A stretch of 64,000 nucleotides of DNA, taken from positions 2,262,001 to 2,326,000 of the forward strand of contig NZ_CP045422.1 in the NCBI RefSeq assembly GCF_014926585.1, read 5' to 3'. Of this stretch, positions 45,284 through 56,123 are shown piece by piece. Position numbers and translations under genes: made by a program. Position 1 is the first letter of the stretch, and each line of letters begins with the position of its first letter. This DNA is from Devosia beringensis (lineage in GTDB: Bacteria; Pseudomonadota; Alphaproteobacteria; Rhizobiales; Devosiaceae). The notes below the pieces were generated by a model. The model did no database searches and was not told the origin of the DNA. It saw nothing but the letters and a program-made list of their open reading frames with translations.

Positions 45284-45577
45284 ATGTCTTCACGATCGAT
45301 CAATGAAAAGCTGGTGGCGCTGACCCGGCAGATGGCCGACGCAGCCGAGGCGATGGATTTCGAGAAGGCGACCGCGCTGCGCAACGAAATTGCTCGGATC
45401 AAGGGCGAGGCGCCATTGCAGGAGGGCGACCCGGACACCGTCACCGTTGGCCAGCCGCCGCCGGGAGCGATGGGGCTGGGCACGCAGGTGCCGGTGCGGC
45501 AGCCGCCCAAGGGCTGGGTGAAGCCGAAAAAGCCCGATTTCATGACCAAGAATGTCAAGCCGCGGGCCGGGCGCTAA
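45284..45577 (+). CDS. UvrB/UvrC (UVR) motif-containing small protein
   Basis: 97 residues. The N-terminal SINEKLVALTRQMADAAEAMDFEKATALRNEIARIKGE is a UVR helical hairpin, the segment by which UvrB and UvrC interact. The C-terminal half is Pro/Lys-rich and has no recognised fold. Small stand-alone UVR proteins are found widely in this order; a nucleotide-excision-repair link is possible but unproven, though the ligase neighbours make a DNA-repair role tempting. ATG 45,284 has AGGAG nine bases upstream. It ends overlapping the last four bases of the convergent MerR gene. Confidence 0.85.
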   Translation: MSSRSINEKLVALTRQMADAAEAMDFEKATALRNEIARIKGEAPLQEGDPDTVTVGQPPPGAMGLGTQVPVRQPPKGWVKPKKPDFMTKNVKPRAGR

Positions 45578-45966
45578 CCTGCCTTGACCAGCGGTTCGTC
45601 CGCCAGTTTGCGGATTTCGCGCAGTTCGTTGATGGTGGTTTCGAGGTCGTCGCGCTGGCGTTCCAGCGAGGCGAGGCGTTCGTCGACCTTGGCAGTGAGC
45701 AGGTTGACCTGCTGGCTGCGGTCGGCGTCGTAGAGGCTGAGATAGTCCGAGATATCCCGCAGCGAAAAGCCCAGGCGCTTGCCGCGCAGGATCAGGATCA
45801 GCCGGGCGCGGTCGCGGCGGCGGAAGATGCGGGTGGCGCCAACCCGCTCGGGGGCGAGCAGGCCCTTGGCTTCGTAGAAGCGGATGGCGCGGGTGGAGAT
45901 GCCGAATTCCTTGGCGAGGTCGGCAATGGCAAAGAGGTCGCGGTTCTCGGCTTCGGGTCGGTTCAT
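45574..45966 (-). CDS. MerR-family transcriptional regulator (LiuR-like)
   Basis: A 130-residue regulator. The winged HTH reads FAIADLAKEFGISTRAIRFYEAKGLLAPERVG...FRRRDRARLILILRGKRLGFSLRDISDYLSLYD; the C-terminal part is a coiled-coil helix (VDERLASLERQRDDLETTINELREI). There is no metal-binding Cys, as in the LiuR group that controls branched-chain amino-acid and fatty-acid breakdown in proteobacteria. It overlaps the end of fadD by four bases (ATGA) and is promoter-distal. Palindromes at 47,761 and 47,858 are its probable sites. Confidence 0.88.
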   Translation of the reverse strand: MNRPEAENRDLFAIADLAKEFGISTRAIRFYEAKGLLAPERVGATRIFRRRDRARLILILRGKRLGFSLRDISDYLSLYDADRSQQVNLLTAKVDERLASLERQRDDLETTINELREIRKLADEPLVKAG

Positions 45967-47696
45967 GGCGCGGTTTCCGGCGGCGTGCCTTTGGCGGCGT
46001 GTGCCGCGGTATATTCGGCGCGCAGTTCCTTCTTGCTCAGCTTGCCGATCAGGGTCTTGGGCAGGGCGTCCTTGAAGATGATCTCACGCGGCATTTCGAT
46101 CTTGTTGAGACGCTCGGTGAGATAGGCCTTGAGTTCGGTCTGGCTGGCGGTGTGCCCGGCGCGCAGCTTGACGAAGGCGACCGGGGCCTCGCCGCGATAC
46201 TCGTCGGGCACGCCGATGACATTGGTCTCCTCGACGGCGCCATGGGTCATCAGCGCCTCCTCGATGGTGCGCGGATAGACATTGAAGCCCGAGCAGATGA
46301 TGAGGTCCTTGATGCGGTCAACGAGGAAGACATAGCCGTCCTCATCCATATGGCCGACATCGCCGGTGCGCAGCCAGCCATGCATGAAGGCGTCTCGCGT
46401 GGCGTCAGGGTCGTTGTAATAGCCGGCCATGACCTGGGCGCCCTTGACCTGGAGTTCGCCATCCTCGCCGATGCCAACGGGCTCGCCGGTCTCGAGATTG
46501 ACGAAGCGGATATCGGTGCCGGGCAGCGGCAGGCCGATGGACATGGGCTTGCCGGGCTTGCGCAAGGCGGCGCAGCAGACCACCGGGGAGGCTTCGGTCA
46601 GGCCATAGCCCTCGGCGAGGACGGCGGCGGACTTTTCGGCGACGGCCTTGCGGACCTCGTTGGGCAAAGCGGCGCCGCCGGAAATGGCAACCTCAAGGCT
46701 CGCCAGCTGTTCGCGCGTGGCGCTGTCGGCGCGGGCGATGGCGCTGAGCAATGTGGGCACGGCGGGCAGCACATTGGCGCGGGTGCGGGTGAACAGGTTG
46801 AGCAGGGACCTGAGCTCGAACCGCGGCAGCATGATCACCGGAGTGCCATTGCAGAGCGGCACGTTCATGCAGACCGTCATGGCGAAGATGTGGAAGAAGG
46901 GCAGTACGGCCACCACCTTGGAGGGCGGATAGAACAGACCATCGCCCCATTTGTCGATCTGGCTCATATTGGCGGCGATATTGGCATGGGTGAGCAGGGC
47001 GCCCTTGGGAATGCCGGTGGTGCCGCCGGTATATTGCTGCACGGCAATGTCGGCCTTGGCGTCGATGACGACAGGGGTGGGCGGCTCGCCCCGCCGCACC
47101 ATGTCCTCGAAGTGGCTGATACGGTCGGCAATGGGGGAGGATTTGAGGCGGGCCAGATCCTTGCGCTTGACCACCGTGTACAGCAGCTTCTTGACCAGCG
47201 GCAGGGCGTCGGGGAAGTGGCAGACCACCAGCGACTGGACGTGGCCGGCTTCGACCAGCTTTTCGGCCTTTTCGAAAATCTGCTGCAGGTCGAGCGTGAC
47301 CATCACGTCAGCGCCGGCATTGGCGGTGATGTGGCTGAGCTCGTGCACGGTATAGAGCGGGTTGCAGTTGACCACGGTGCCACCAGCGCGCAGCACAGCG
47401 TAATAGGCGATGGGGTAGAAGGGCGTATTGGGCAGCATCAGGGCAACGCGGCTGCCCTTGGTGACGCCGAACTGGCGCTGCAGGGCGCCGGCAAAGGCGA
47501 TGATCTTGCTGGCCAGATCGCCAAAACTGGTGGTGCCGCCGAGAAAATCGAGCGCCACGGCAGCGGGGTTTCGGGCGCAGGCAGCCAGCACCTGCTCATG
47601 CACCGGACGGATGTCGAGCTCGACATCCCAGGCAATGCCGTCGGGATAGCTGGCGATCCAGGGGCGCGGATGGGCGTCGGACTTCTTGGCTGCCAT
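45963..47696 (-). CDS. fadD: Long-chain fatty-acid CoA ligase
   Basis: A 577-residue AMP-forming enzyme that activates fatty acids to acyl-CoA. The AMP-binding P-loop is YTGGTTGIPKGALLTH, the adenine motif GYGLTEASPVV, and the C-terminal motifs GWLRTGDVGHMDEDGYVFLVDRIKDLI and PKTLIGKLSKKELR (catalytic Lys) are intact. ATG 47,696 has GGAGGAAAC directly upstream; the longer frame is rejected. It heads the fadD-merR operon and diverges from fadE, so both strands share a promoter region with two operator-like palindromes. Confidence 0.93.
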   Translation of the reverse strand: MAAKKSDAHPRPWIASYPDGIAWDVELDIRPVHEQVLAACARNPAAVALDFLGGTTSFGDLASKIIAFAGALQRQFGVTKGSRVALMLPNTPFYPIAYYAVLRAGGTVVNCNPLYTVHELSHITANAGADVMVTLDLQQIFEKAEKLVEAGHVQSLVVCHFPDALPLVKKLLYTVVKRKDLARLKSSPIADRISHFEDMVRRGEPPTPVVIDAKADIAVQQYTGGTTGIPKGALLTHANIAANMSQIDKWGDGLFYPPSKVVAVLPFFHIFAMTVCMNVPLCNGTPVIMLPRFELRSLLNLFTRTRANVLPAVPTLLSAIARADSATREQLASLEVAISGGAALPNEVRKAVAEKSAAVLAEGYGLTEASPVVCCAALRKPGKPMSIGLPLPGTDIRFVNLETGEPVGIGEDGELQVKGAQVMAGYYNDPDATRDAFMHGWLRTGDVGHMDEDGYVFLVDRIKDLIICSGFNVYPRTIEEALMTHGAVEETNVIGVPDEYRGEAPVAFVKLRAGHTASQTELKAYLTERLNKIEMPREIIFKDALPKTLIGKLSKKELRAEYTAAHAAKGTPPETAP

Positions 47697-47760
47697 GTTT
47701 CCTCCGGGTGCCGATGTTCGGCATGGGCTTGCTGCCCTTGATGGAGGAATATTCCATGGG

Positions 47761-47777
47761 TTTACGTTAGCGTCAAA
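47761..47777. promoter_or_regulatory. LiuR-like operator, site A
   Basis: TTTACGTTAGCGTCAAA, an imperfect palindrome; the reverse strand is TTTGACGCTAACGTAAA. It lies about 65 bases ahead of fadD. It resembles the palindromes bound by LiuR-type MerR regulators. Confidence 0.6.
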
Positions 47778-47857
47778 TGGGTGCCGAGGTTTTTCATCGT
47801 GATGCGGCTCGTCCGGCAGGCGCCCGGCCATCGGACTAACGACCTATGCGGCTGCTA

Positions 47858-47875
47858 GTTGACGTATACGTCAAC
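47858..47875. promoter_or_regulatory. LiuR-like operator, site B
   Basis: GTTGACGTATACGTCAAC, a perfect 18-base palindrome, between fadD and fadE. MerR regulators typically bind such a site within the promoter spacer. Confidence 0.7.
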
Positions 47876-48029
47876 CTTGCTAAACTGATCTCAACAAGAA
47901 GGCCCGGGCGCGCTATGATCCCGACGCGGCAGGCCCAATGACCAAGCCGGACGATTCGGCGACCGGTCTGACGTTTCGGGAGTGAGTTGCTCGGCGAACC
48001 CGCACGAGCAGCGCCTTGGAGGGCGTGCC

Positions 48030-50495
48030 GTGATCTTTGTGCTTATCGTGATCAGCCTTGTGGTCTTTGCCGCCCTGGCGCTGCGGGAAAGCCCGCTGTG
48101 GCAGTGGGGCGTCGCGACGCTTCTGATCGGCCTGCTGTCGGGCATCGACCTGACAGAAGCCGGAATGCGCTATGGTTTGGGCGCGGGCAGCTGGGTGCTG
48201 CTGCTCATCGGTGCCATCATGCTGGCGCTCAGTGTGGTCGCCATCCGCAAGCCGCTGCTGATCACCCCGATCTATGGCGCGGTCAAATCGATCCTGCCGC
48301 GCGTCAGCCGCACCGAGCAGGAAGCGCTGGATGCCGGCACCGTCGGCTGGGATGCCGAGCTGTTTTCCGGGCGCCCCGACTGGAGCAAGCTGACGGCCAT
48401 TCGCCCGCTGACGCTGAGCGCCGAGGAACAGGCCTTTCTCGATGGCCCGACCAACCAGGTCTGCGCCATGATCGATGACTGGGACACGCGCAACAACCGC
48501 GCCGATCTCAGCCCCGAAGTCTGGCAGTTCCTCAAGGATCACGGCTTTTTGGGCATGCTGATCGGCAAGGAGCATGGCGGGCTCGGCTTTGGTGCGCAGG
48601 CGCAGTCCATGGTGGTGTCCAAGATCTCCAGCCGCTCGGTGGCGGCCGGCATTACCGTGATGGTGCCCAATTCGCTCGGACCGGGCGAACTGCTGGAAAA
48701 ATACGGCACACATGAACAGAAGGAAAAGTATCTCGGCCGGCTGGCCAAGGGCCTTGAAGTGCCCTGCTTTGCCCTGACCGGGGTGCATTCGGGTTCCGAT
48801 GCCGGCGGCATGCGCGATATCGGCGTCGTCACCAAGGGCAGCTATCAGGGCAAGGACGTGCTCGGGGTCAAGCTGAGCTGGGACAAGCGCTATATCACGC
48901 TGGCGCCGATCGCCACGCTGGTGGGTCTGGCCTTCATCCTCAAGGACCCGGAAAACCTCCTGGGCAAGGGCAGCGATATCGGCATTACGCTGGCTTTGGT
49001 GCCGCATGATCATCCCGGGGTGGAAATCGGGCGCCGGCATTTCCCGGCACGACAGGCTTTCATGAACGGGCCGACGCGCGGCACCGATGTGTTCATTCCG
49101 ATGGAATTCCTGATCGGGGGCACCGACTATGTCGGGCAGGGCTGGCGCATGCTGATGGAGTGCCTGTCGACCGGGCGCGCCATTTCGCTGCCGGCCATCG
49201 GCACGACCTCGATCAAGCAGGCGCTGCGGGTCACCTCAGCCTATGCAAGGGTGCGCCGGCAGTTCGGCATTCCGGTGGGGCTGATGGAGGGCGTGGCCGA
49301 GCCGCTCGGCGAGATGGTCAAGCGCGCCTATACCTATGAGGCCTCACGCCGGCTGACCGCCTCGATGGTGGATGAGGGTCAGCGCCCGGCGGTGATCTCC
49401 GCTCTGCTGAAGTATCGCACCACCGAAGCGATGCGCGACAGCGTCGATGACAGCTTCGACATCCATGGCGGCCGCGCCATCCAGGACGGGCCGACCAATT
49501 ATCTGTTCGGCGGCTATATGGCGACGCCGGTGGCGATCACGGTGGAAGGCGCCAATATCCTGACGCGCACGCTGATGACCTTTGCCCAGGGCGTGCTGCG
49601 GGCGCATCCCTTCCTCTACAAGGAAATCGCCGCGGCGCAGAACAAGGACAAGAAGGCGGGCATCGACCAGTTCGACCTGGCCTTTGCCGGCCACACGAAA
49701 TTCATGCTGCGCAATATCGTCGCCAGCTTTCTGCACGGGGTCAGCAATGGCGCCTTTGCCAGTACGCCGGTGGAAAACGAGATGGCGGGCTGGTACCGCA
49801 AGCTGCACCGCTATGCGCAGGCCTTCGCGCTGACGGCGGACTGGACCACGGTGCTGCTGGGCGGACAGCTCAAGCGCAAGCAGAAGCTGAGCGGCCGCAT
49901 GGCCGATATCCTGGGCGATCTCTACCTGATGTCGGCGACGCTGCGACGCTTCGAGGACGAGGGGCGGATTGCCGCGGACCGGCCGCTGGTCGAGGCGATC
50001 ATGGCCGACCGGATCGCGGCGATGGAGCAGAGCTTTGGCGCCGTCTTCGCCAATTTCCCCAATGGCCTGGCGGCCAATGCGATGCGGGTGCTGTGCTTCC
50101 CGCTGGGGCGGCATGCGCGGCCGGCCAGCGACCGGGTGAACTATCGCCTGGTGCGCGACGTGCTGCAGCCGGGCGCCTTCCGCGACCGGCTGACCACGGG
50201 GCTCTATGTCTCGATGGACCCCAGCGACGTGACCGGGGTGCTCGAGGACGCGCTGATCAAGGTGACTGAGGCCGAAGAGATCGAGGGCCGGTTCATCAAG
50301 GCTTCGCGCAAGGGCGTGATCGAGCGGCGGCTGGATCGCGACGCCATCGATGATGCGGTGGCGGCGGGCGTGCTGACCGGCAATGAGGCCGGGATCATGC
50401 GGGCGGCCGACGAGGCCACCGACCGGGTGGTCAAGGTCGACGACTTTGCCGCCGACGAGCTGGCGCCGGAAAAGCACAAGGCGGCGGCGGAATAA
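48030..50495 (+). CDS. fadE: Acyl-CoA dehydrogenase FadE (membrane-anchored, DUF1974-type)
   Basis: 822 residues, matching E. coli-type FadE in length. Two or three hydrophobic helices at 1-75 anchor it. The dehydrogenase domain has GKEHGGLGFGAQAQS, TGVHSGSDAGGMRD, and VDDSFDIHGGRAIQDGPTNYLFGGYMATPVAITVEGANILTR; the DUF1974-type C-terminal domain follows to the end. It catalyses the first step of beta-oxidation, reducing FAD to be reoxidised by the respiratory chain. GTG 48,030 is chosen because GGAGGG ends six bases upstream. Divergent from fadD and presumably controlled by the same MerR sites. Confidence 0.95.
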   Translation: MIFVLIVISLVVFAALALRESPLWQWGVATLLIGLLSGIDLTEAGMRYGLGAGSWVLLLIGAIMLALSVVAIRKPLLITPIYGAVKSILPRVSRTEQEALDAGTVGWDAELFSGRPDWSKLTAIRPLTLSAEEQAFLDGPTNQVCAMIDDWDTRNNRADLSPEVWQFLKDHGFLGMLIGKEHGGLGFGAQAQSMVVSKISSRSVAAGITVMVPNSLGPGELLEKYGTHEQKEKYLGRLAKGLEVPCFALTGVHSGSDAGGMRDIGVVTKGSYQGKDVLGVKLSWDKRYITLAPIATLVGLAFILKDPENLLGKGSDIGITLALVPHDHPGVEIGRRHFPARQAFMNGPTRGTDVFIPMEFLIGGTDYVGQGWRMLMECLSTGRAISLPAIGTTSIKQALRVTSAYARVRRQFGIPVGLMEGVAEPLGEMVKRAYTYEASRRLTASMVDEGQRPAVISALLKYRTTEAMRDSVDDSFDIHGGRAIQDGPTNYLFGGYMATPVAITVEGANILTRTLMTFAQGVLRAHPFLYKEIAAAQNKDKKAGIDQFDLAFAGHTKFMLRNIVASFLHGVSNGAFASTPVENEMAGWYRKLHRYAQAFALTADWTTVLLGGQLKRKQKLSGRMADILGDLYLMSATLRRFEDEGRIAADRPLVEAIMADRIAAMEQSFGAVFANFPNGLAANAMRVLCFPLGRHARPASDRVNYRLVRDVLQPGAFRDRLTTGLYVSMDPSDVTGVLEDALIKVTEAEEIEGRFIKASRKGVIERRLDRDAIDDAVAAGVLTGNEAGIMRAADEATDRVVKVDDFAADELAPEKHKAAAE

Positions 50496-50554
50496 CGTGC
50501 CCCTCGGGTCGAGCCCGAGGGCCGGTTTGAAATGTTGCAGGCTCAGCCTGCGTC

Positions 50555-50650
50555 TCCCTCCCCCTCGTGGGGAGGGATCAAAGGTGGGGGCTTGGCGGGC
50601 CTTGAGCGCGTGACGCCCCCACCCCTAACCCTCCCCACAAGGGGGAGGGA
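50555..50650. repeat. Intergenic palindromic repeat, C/G-tract family, copy 4 (double)
   Basis: Two hairpins, CCCTCCCCCTCGTGGGGAGGG and CCCTCCCCACAAGGGGGAGGG (50,629-50,649), joined by a segment whose GGTGGGGG and CCCCCACC ends can pair, giving a nested structure. The second hairpin equals that at 3,818-3,838. Sits between fadE and the next gene. Confidence 0.75.
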
Positions 50651-50705
50651 GCTCGCCCGGTGGATGGGCGAGACTGGCGCAATGCCCGGAATTCGAGGAG
50701 ACATA

Positions 50706-52667
<1,962 letters not shown>

Positions 52668-52703
52668 TGGGCACTGCATTTAAGATTGGCGGAGACCAAC
52701 AAC

Positions 52704-53987
52704 ATGACTGAACTTCGCAGAGTGGCCATTGTCGGGTCGGCGCGCATTCCGTTTGCGCGGGGCAATACCGCCTATGCCGAGGAAACCAACCTGTCCATGC
52801 TGGGCACGGTACTGACCGGGCTCGTCGACAAGTTCGGCCTCAAGGGGGTCAAGATCGACGAGGTGGTGGCCGGGTCGGTGATCGCCCATAGCCGCGATTT
52901 CAACATTGCCCGCGAGGCAAGCCTTGATGCCGGCCTGTCGCCGCGCACGCCCGGCACGACCATGCAGATCGCCTGCGGCACGAGCCTGCAGGCCGCTTTG
53001 ATGCTCGGGGCCAAGATTGCCAGTGGCGAGATCGACAGCGGCATTGCCGCCGGCTCGGACACGGTGAGCGACAGCCCGATCGTCTTTGGCGACAAATTCC
53101 AGCACCGGCTGCTCAATGTGAACAAGGCGCGCTCGACGGGCGAGAAGTTCAAGGCGTTCAAGGGCTTTTCCTTTGGCGAGCTGACACCAGTGGCGCCATC
53201 GGTGAACGAGCCGCGCACGGGTATGTCGATGGGCCAGCATTGCGAACTGATGGCGCGGGAATGGGGCATTACCCGGCAGGCACAGGATGCGCTGGCGGTG
53301 GCCAGCCATGTCAACGCCGCCAAGGCCTATGACGAGGGTTTTCACGACGACCTGCTGGTGCCCTGTGCGGGACTGGTGCGCGACAACAATGTGCGCGCCG
53401 ACGCCAATGTCGAGAAGATGGCGACGCTGAAGCCCGCCTTCGACAAGGCGAGTGGCCTGGGCACGCTGACGGCGGGCAATTCGACGCCGCTGACCGATGG
53501 CGCCTCGGCGGTGCTGCTGGCCAGCGAAGACTGGGCAAAAGAGCGCGGTCTGCCGATCCTGGCCTATTTGACCATGGGCCGGGTGGCGGGCAATGACTTT
53601 GCTCATGGCGAGGGCCTGCTGATGGCGCCCACCATCGCGGTGAGCGAGCTCTTGGCGCGGGCCGGGCTGGGCTTTGCCGATATCGACTATTTCGAGCTGC
53701 ATGAGGCCTTTGCGGCGCAGGTGCTGTCGACGCTCAAGGCCTGGGAAGATGCCGATTATTGCCGGAACGTGCTGGGTCGGGATGTGCCGCTGGGGCCGAT
53801 CGACCCAGCCAAGATCAACGTCAAGGGATCCAGCCTGGCCTATGGGCACCCCTTCGCCGCGACGGGTGCCCGTATCCTGGGGCTGACGGCCAAGCTATTG
53901 TCGGCTGAACCGGGCAAGAGAGCGCTGATCTCGGTATGCACCGCGGGCGGGCAGGGGGTAACGGCGCTGGTGGAGAGTGCAGCATGA
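52704..53987 (+). CDS. fadI: 3-ketoacyl-CoA thiolase / acetyl-CoA acetyltransferase, FadI-like
   Basis: 427 residues. The thiolase nucleophile Cys lies in IACGTSLQAALM, the His in ELHEAFAAQVL, NVKGSSLAYGHPFAATGAR is the C-terminal His loop, and VCTAGGQGV carries the second Cys. Features such as NVNKARS, LTPVAPSVNEPRTGMSMGQ, DNNVRADANVEKMATLKPAFDK and DVPLGPIDPAKINV follow FadI rather than FadA or PhaA. It completes the beta-oxidation cycle with the preceding gene. ATG 52,704, with GGAGA upstream, is preferred to TTG 52,686. Confidence 0.92.
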   Translation: MTELRRVAIVGSARIPFARGNTAYAEETNLSMLGTVLTGLVDKFGLKGVKIDEVVAGSVIAHSRDFNIAREASLDAGLSPRTPGTTMQIACGTSLQAALMLGAKIASGEIDSGIAAGSDTVSDSPIVFGDKFQHRLLNVNKARSTGEKFKAFKGFSFGELTPVAPSVNEPRTGMSMGQHCELMAREWGITRQAQDALAVASHVNAAKAYDEGFHDDLLVPCAGLVRDNNVRADANVEKMATLKPAFDKASGLGTLTAGNSTPLTDGASAVLLASEDWAKERGLPILAYLTMGRVAGNDFAHGEGLLMAPTIAVSELLARAGLGFADIDYFELHEAFAAQVLSTLKAWEDADYCRNVLGRDVPLGPIDPAKINVKGSSLAYGHPFAATGARILGLTAKLLSAEPGKRALISVCTAGGQGVTALVESAA

Positions 53988-54148
53988 GCGACAATGTCGT
54001 CAGATTCCGGCAGCCGGAAAAGAAAAAGCCTGAACCACCGGTGAAGAAGCCGCGCGGGCCGATGCCCGGCTGGGTGCCCTTTGCCGGATTGATCGTGCTG
54101 GCGCTGGTCATCTATGCGGCGCAGAATGCCGGTTTGCTGGGCGGCTAG
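53984..54148 (+). CDS. Small single-helix membrane protein coupled to fadI
   Basis: 54 residues: a basic, Pro-rich head (RFRQPEKKKPEPPVKKPRGPMPGW) and one membrane helix (VPFAGLIVLALVIYAAQNAGLL). The ATG overlaps the fadI stop (ATGA), implying translation by re-initiation and hence a link to beta-oxidation. The function is unknown; tail-anchored small proteins like this may help localise or stabilise the trifunctional enzyme, but that is speculation. Confidence 0.7.
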   Translation: MSDNVVRFRQPEKKKPEPPVKKPRGPMPGWVPFAGLIVLALVIYAAQNAGLLGG

Positions 54149-54173
54149 CCTAAATTTCTGTCATTGTTAAATT

Positions 54174-54212
54174 CTGCGCAAAGATTTTGCGTGCCGACAT
54201 CGCTTTGCGCAG
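54174..54212. promoter_or_regulatory. Inverted repeat in the opp upstream region
   Basis: CTGCGCAAAG and CTTTGCGCAG, perfect 10-base arms separated by 19 bases, about 190 bases ahead of oppA. It may be an operator or a stem. Confidence 0.45.
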
Positions 54213-54397
54213 TGAAGAAAGTGCAAAAGGCATGCCGTTTACGTCAATCTTTTGCTTGTCAGTGGACGGATTTGCGTAATAGCGTCCATCAATCTTGGCG
54301 GGGGGGACGGTGTTCCCGGCCACAGAGTACGGTAATCCGCGGCATTTCGATCGCGGGAATAAGACTTTTCAGGATTCCACAAGGAGATGGGACGAGC

Positions 54398-56014
54398 ATG
54401 AAAATCACTCAAACCCTCACAGCGGTAGCGACCGCCAGCGTCATGGCGCTGATGATGAGCACGGCTGCTTCGGCCGTGACGCTCAATATGATGAACGGCT
54501 CTGAGCCCGGCTCGATCGACCCGCACCAGGCGTCGGGCGATTGGGAAAACCGCATCATCGGCGATTATATTGAAGGCCTGATGACGGAAGATGCCAATGC
54601 CGAGGCCATTCCCGGCCAGGCCGAGAGCTTCACCGTCTCCGATGACGGCCTGGTCTACACATTCAAGCTGCGTGACGGCATCCAGTGGAGCGATGGCGAG
54701 CCCGTGACGGCAGAAGATTTCGTCTTCGCCTTCCAGCGCCTGTTCAACCCGGCGACGGCTTCTGATTATGCCTATCTGCAGTTCCCGATCCTCAATGGCT
54801 CGGAAATCGCCGAAGGCACCGTGACCGATTTCAACGAACTCGGCGTCAAGGCAATCGACGACAAGACCGTCGAGATCACCCTTGAAGGCCCGACGCCGTT
54901 CTTCCTGCAGGCGCTGACCCACTATACCGCCTATCCCGTGCCAAAGCATGTGATCGACGAAGTGGGCAATGACTGGACCAAGGTCGAGAACATCGTTTCG
55001 AATGGCGCCTATACCCCCACCGAATGGGTGCCGGGCAGCTATATCAAGTCGGTCAAGTCCGAGACCTACTGGGATGCCGCCAATGTCCAGATCGACGAAG
55101 TAAACTACTTCGTGCAGGACGACCTGGCCGCCGCCCTGTCGCGCTATCGCGCCGGCGAATATGACATCCTGGTCGACATTCCATCGGACCAGGCCGAGTG
55201 GATCAAGACCAATCTGCCTGGCCAGGACTATTTCGCCCCGTTCCTGGGCATCTACTACTACGTGATCAACCAGGAAAAGGCGCCCTTCGACAATCCGGAA
55301 GTGCGCAAGGCGCTGTCGATGGCGATCAATCGCGACGTGATCGGTCCGGACGTGCTGGGCACGGGCGAACTGCCGGCCTATGGCTGGGTGCCTGACGGTA
55401 CCGCCAATTATGAAGGCGTCGAGCCCTACCAGCCCGAATGGATCGGGCTTGATTATGGTGCGCGCGTGGCGGAAGCCAAGGCGATCATGGAAGGCCTGGG
55501 CTATACGGCGGAATCGCCACTGCCCGTCCAGCTCAAGTACAATACCAATGACAACCACCAGCGCATCGCCGTGGCGATCAGCTCGATGTGGGAACAGATC
55601 GGCGTCAAGACCGAACTGTTCAACTCCGAGACCGCGGTGCATTACGATGCCCTGCGTGCCGGCGACTTCGAGGTTGGCCGTGCCGGCTGGCTGCTCGATT
55701 ATTCCGATCCGTCCAACACGCTTGACCTGCTGCGTCAGGGCATCGAGCAGGAAGGCACGATGAACTGGGGCAACAATTACGGCCGCTATTCGAACGACGA
55801 GTTCGATGCCCTGATGGACCAGGCCACGACCGAGCAGGATCTGGTGGCGCGCGCTGCTCTGCTCGCCCAGGCCGAAAAGATCGCCATGGATGAAACCGGC
55901 GCGATCCCGATCTACTGGTACATTGCCCAGAACGTGGTTGCCCCGTCGGTGACCGGTTTTGTCAGCAATGCGTCCGACATCCATCGCACGCGCTGGCTGA
56001 CCAAGGCCGAGTAA
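54398..56014 (+). CDS. oppA: Oligopeptide ABC transporter substrate-binding protein
   Basis: A 538-residue periplasmic SBP_bac_5 protein. A signal peptide (1-26, ending AASA-V) precedes the mature LNMMNGSEPGSIDPH. The family signature is present: WSDGEPVTAEDFVFAFQRLFNP, NGAYTPTEWVPGSYIKSVKSETYWD, and INQEKAPFDNPEVRKALSMAINRDVI. Overall it resembles OppA of E. coli. It binds peptides and delivers them to OppBC. AAGGAG lies upstream of ATG 54,398. First gene of the opp operon; a hairpin follows it, so it may be made in excess over the rest. Confidence 0.95.
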   Translation: MKITQTLTAVATASVMALMMSTAASAVTLNMMNGSEPGSIDPHQASGDWENRIIGDYIEGLMTEDANAEAIPGQAESFTVSDDGLVYTFKLRDGIQWSDGEPVTAEDFVFAFQRLFNPATASDYAYLQFPILNGSEIAEGTVTDFNELGVKAIDDKTVEITLEGPTPFFLQALTHYTAYPVPKHVIDEVGNDWTKVENIVSNGAYTPTEWVPGSYIKSVKSETYWDAANVQIDEVNYFVQDDLAAALSRYRAGEYDILVDIPSDQAEWIKTNLPGQDYFAPFLGIYYYVINQEKAPFDNPEVRKALSMAINRDVIGPDVLGTGELPAYGWVPDGTANYEGVEPYQPEWIGLDYGARVAEAKAIMEGLGYTAESPLPVQLKYNTNDNHQRIAVAISSMWEQIGVKTELFNSETAVHYDALRAGDFEVGRAGWLLDYSDPSNTLDLLRQGIEQEGTMNWGNNYGRYSNDEFDALMDQATTEQDLVARAALLAQAEKIAMDETGAIPIYWYIAQNVVAPSVTGFVSNASDIHRTRWLTKAE

Positions 56015-56028
56015 GCTTGTAGAACCCG

Positions 56029-56067
56029 GCGGCGCCGCTCTTTACCGGAGCGACGCCGCTATTTTTA
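56029..56067 (+). terminator. Attenuating hairpin between oppA and oppB
   Basis: GCGGCGCCGCTC pairs with GAGCGACGCCGC (one mismatch, 7-base loop), followed by CTATTTTTA. Partial termination here would raise oppA expression relative to oppBCDF. Confidence 0.7.
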
Positions 56068-56123
56068 TCCACCCGATGACGCCTGACGATCAAGGCGCGG
56101 TGGATGTGAAAGGTCCCTAATCC

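Noticed and set aside
45999-47741. Plus-strand frame of 580 codons opposite fadD
   Set aside because: Antisense shadow; fadD has all AMP-binding motifs and a ribosome site on the other strand.
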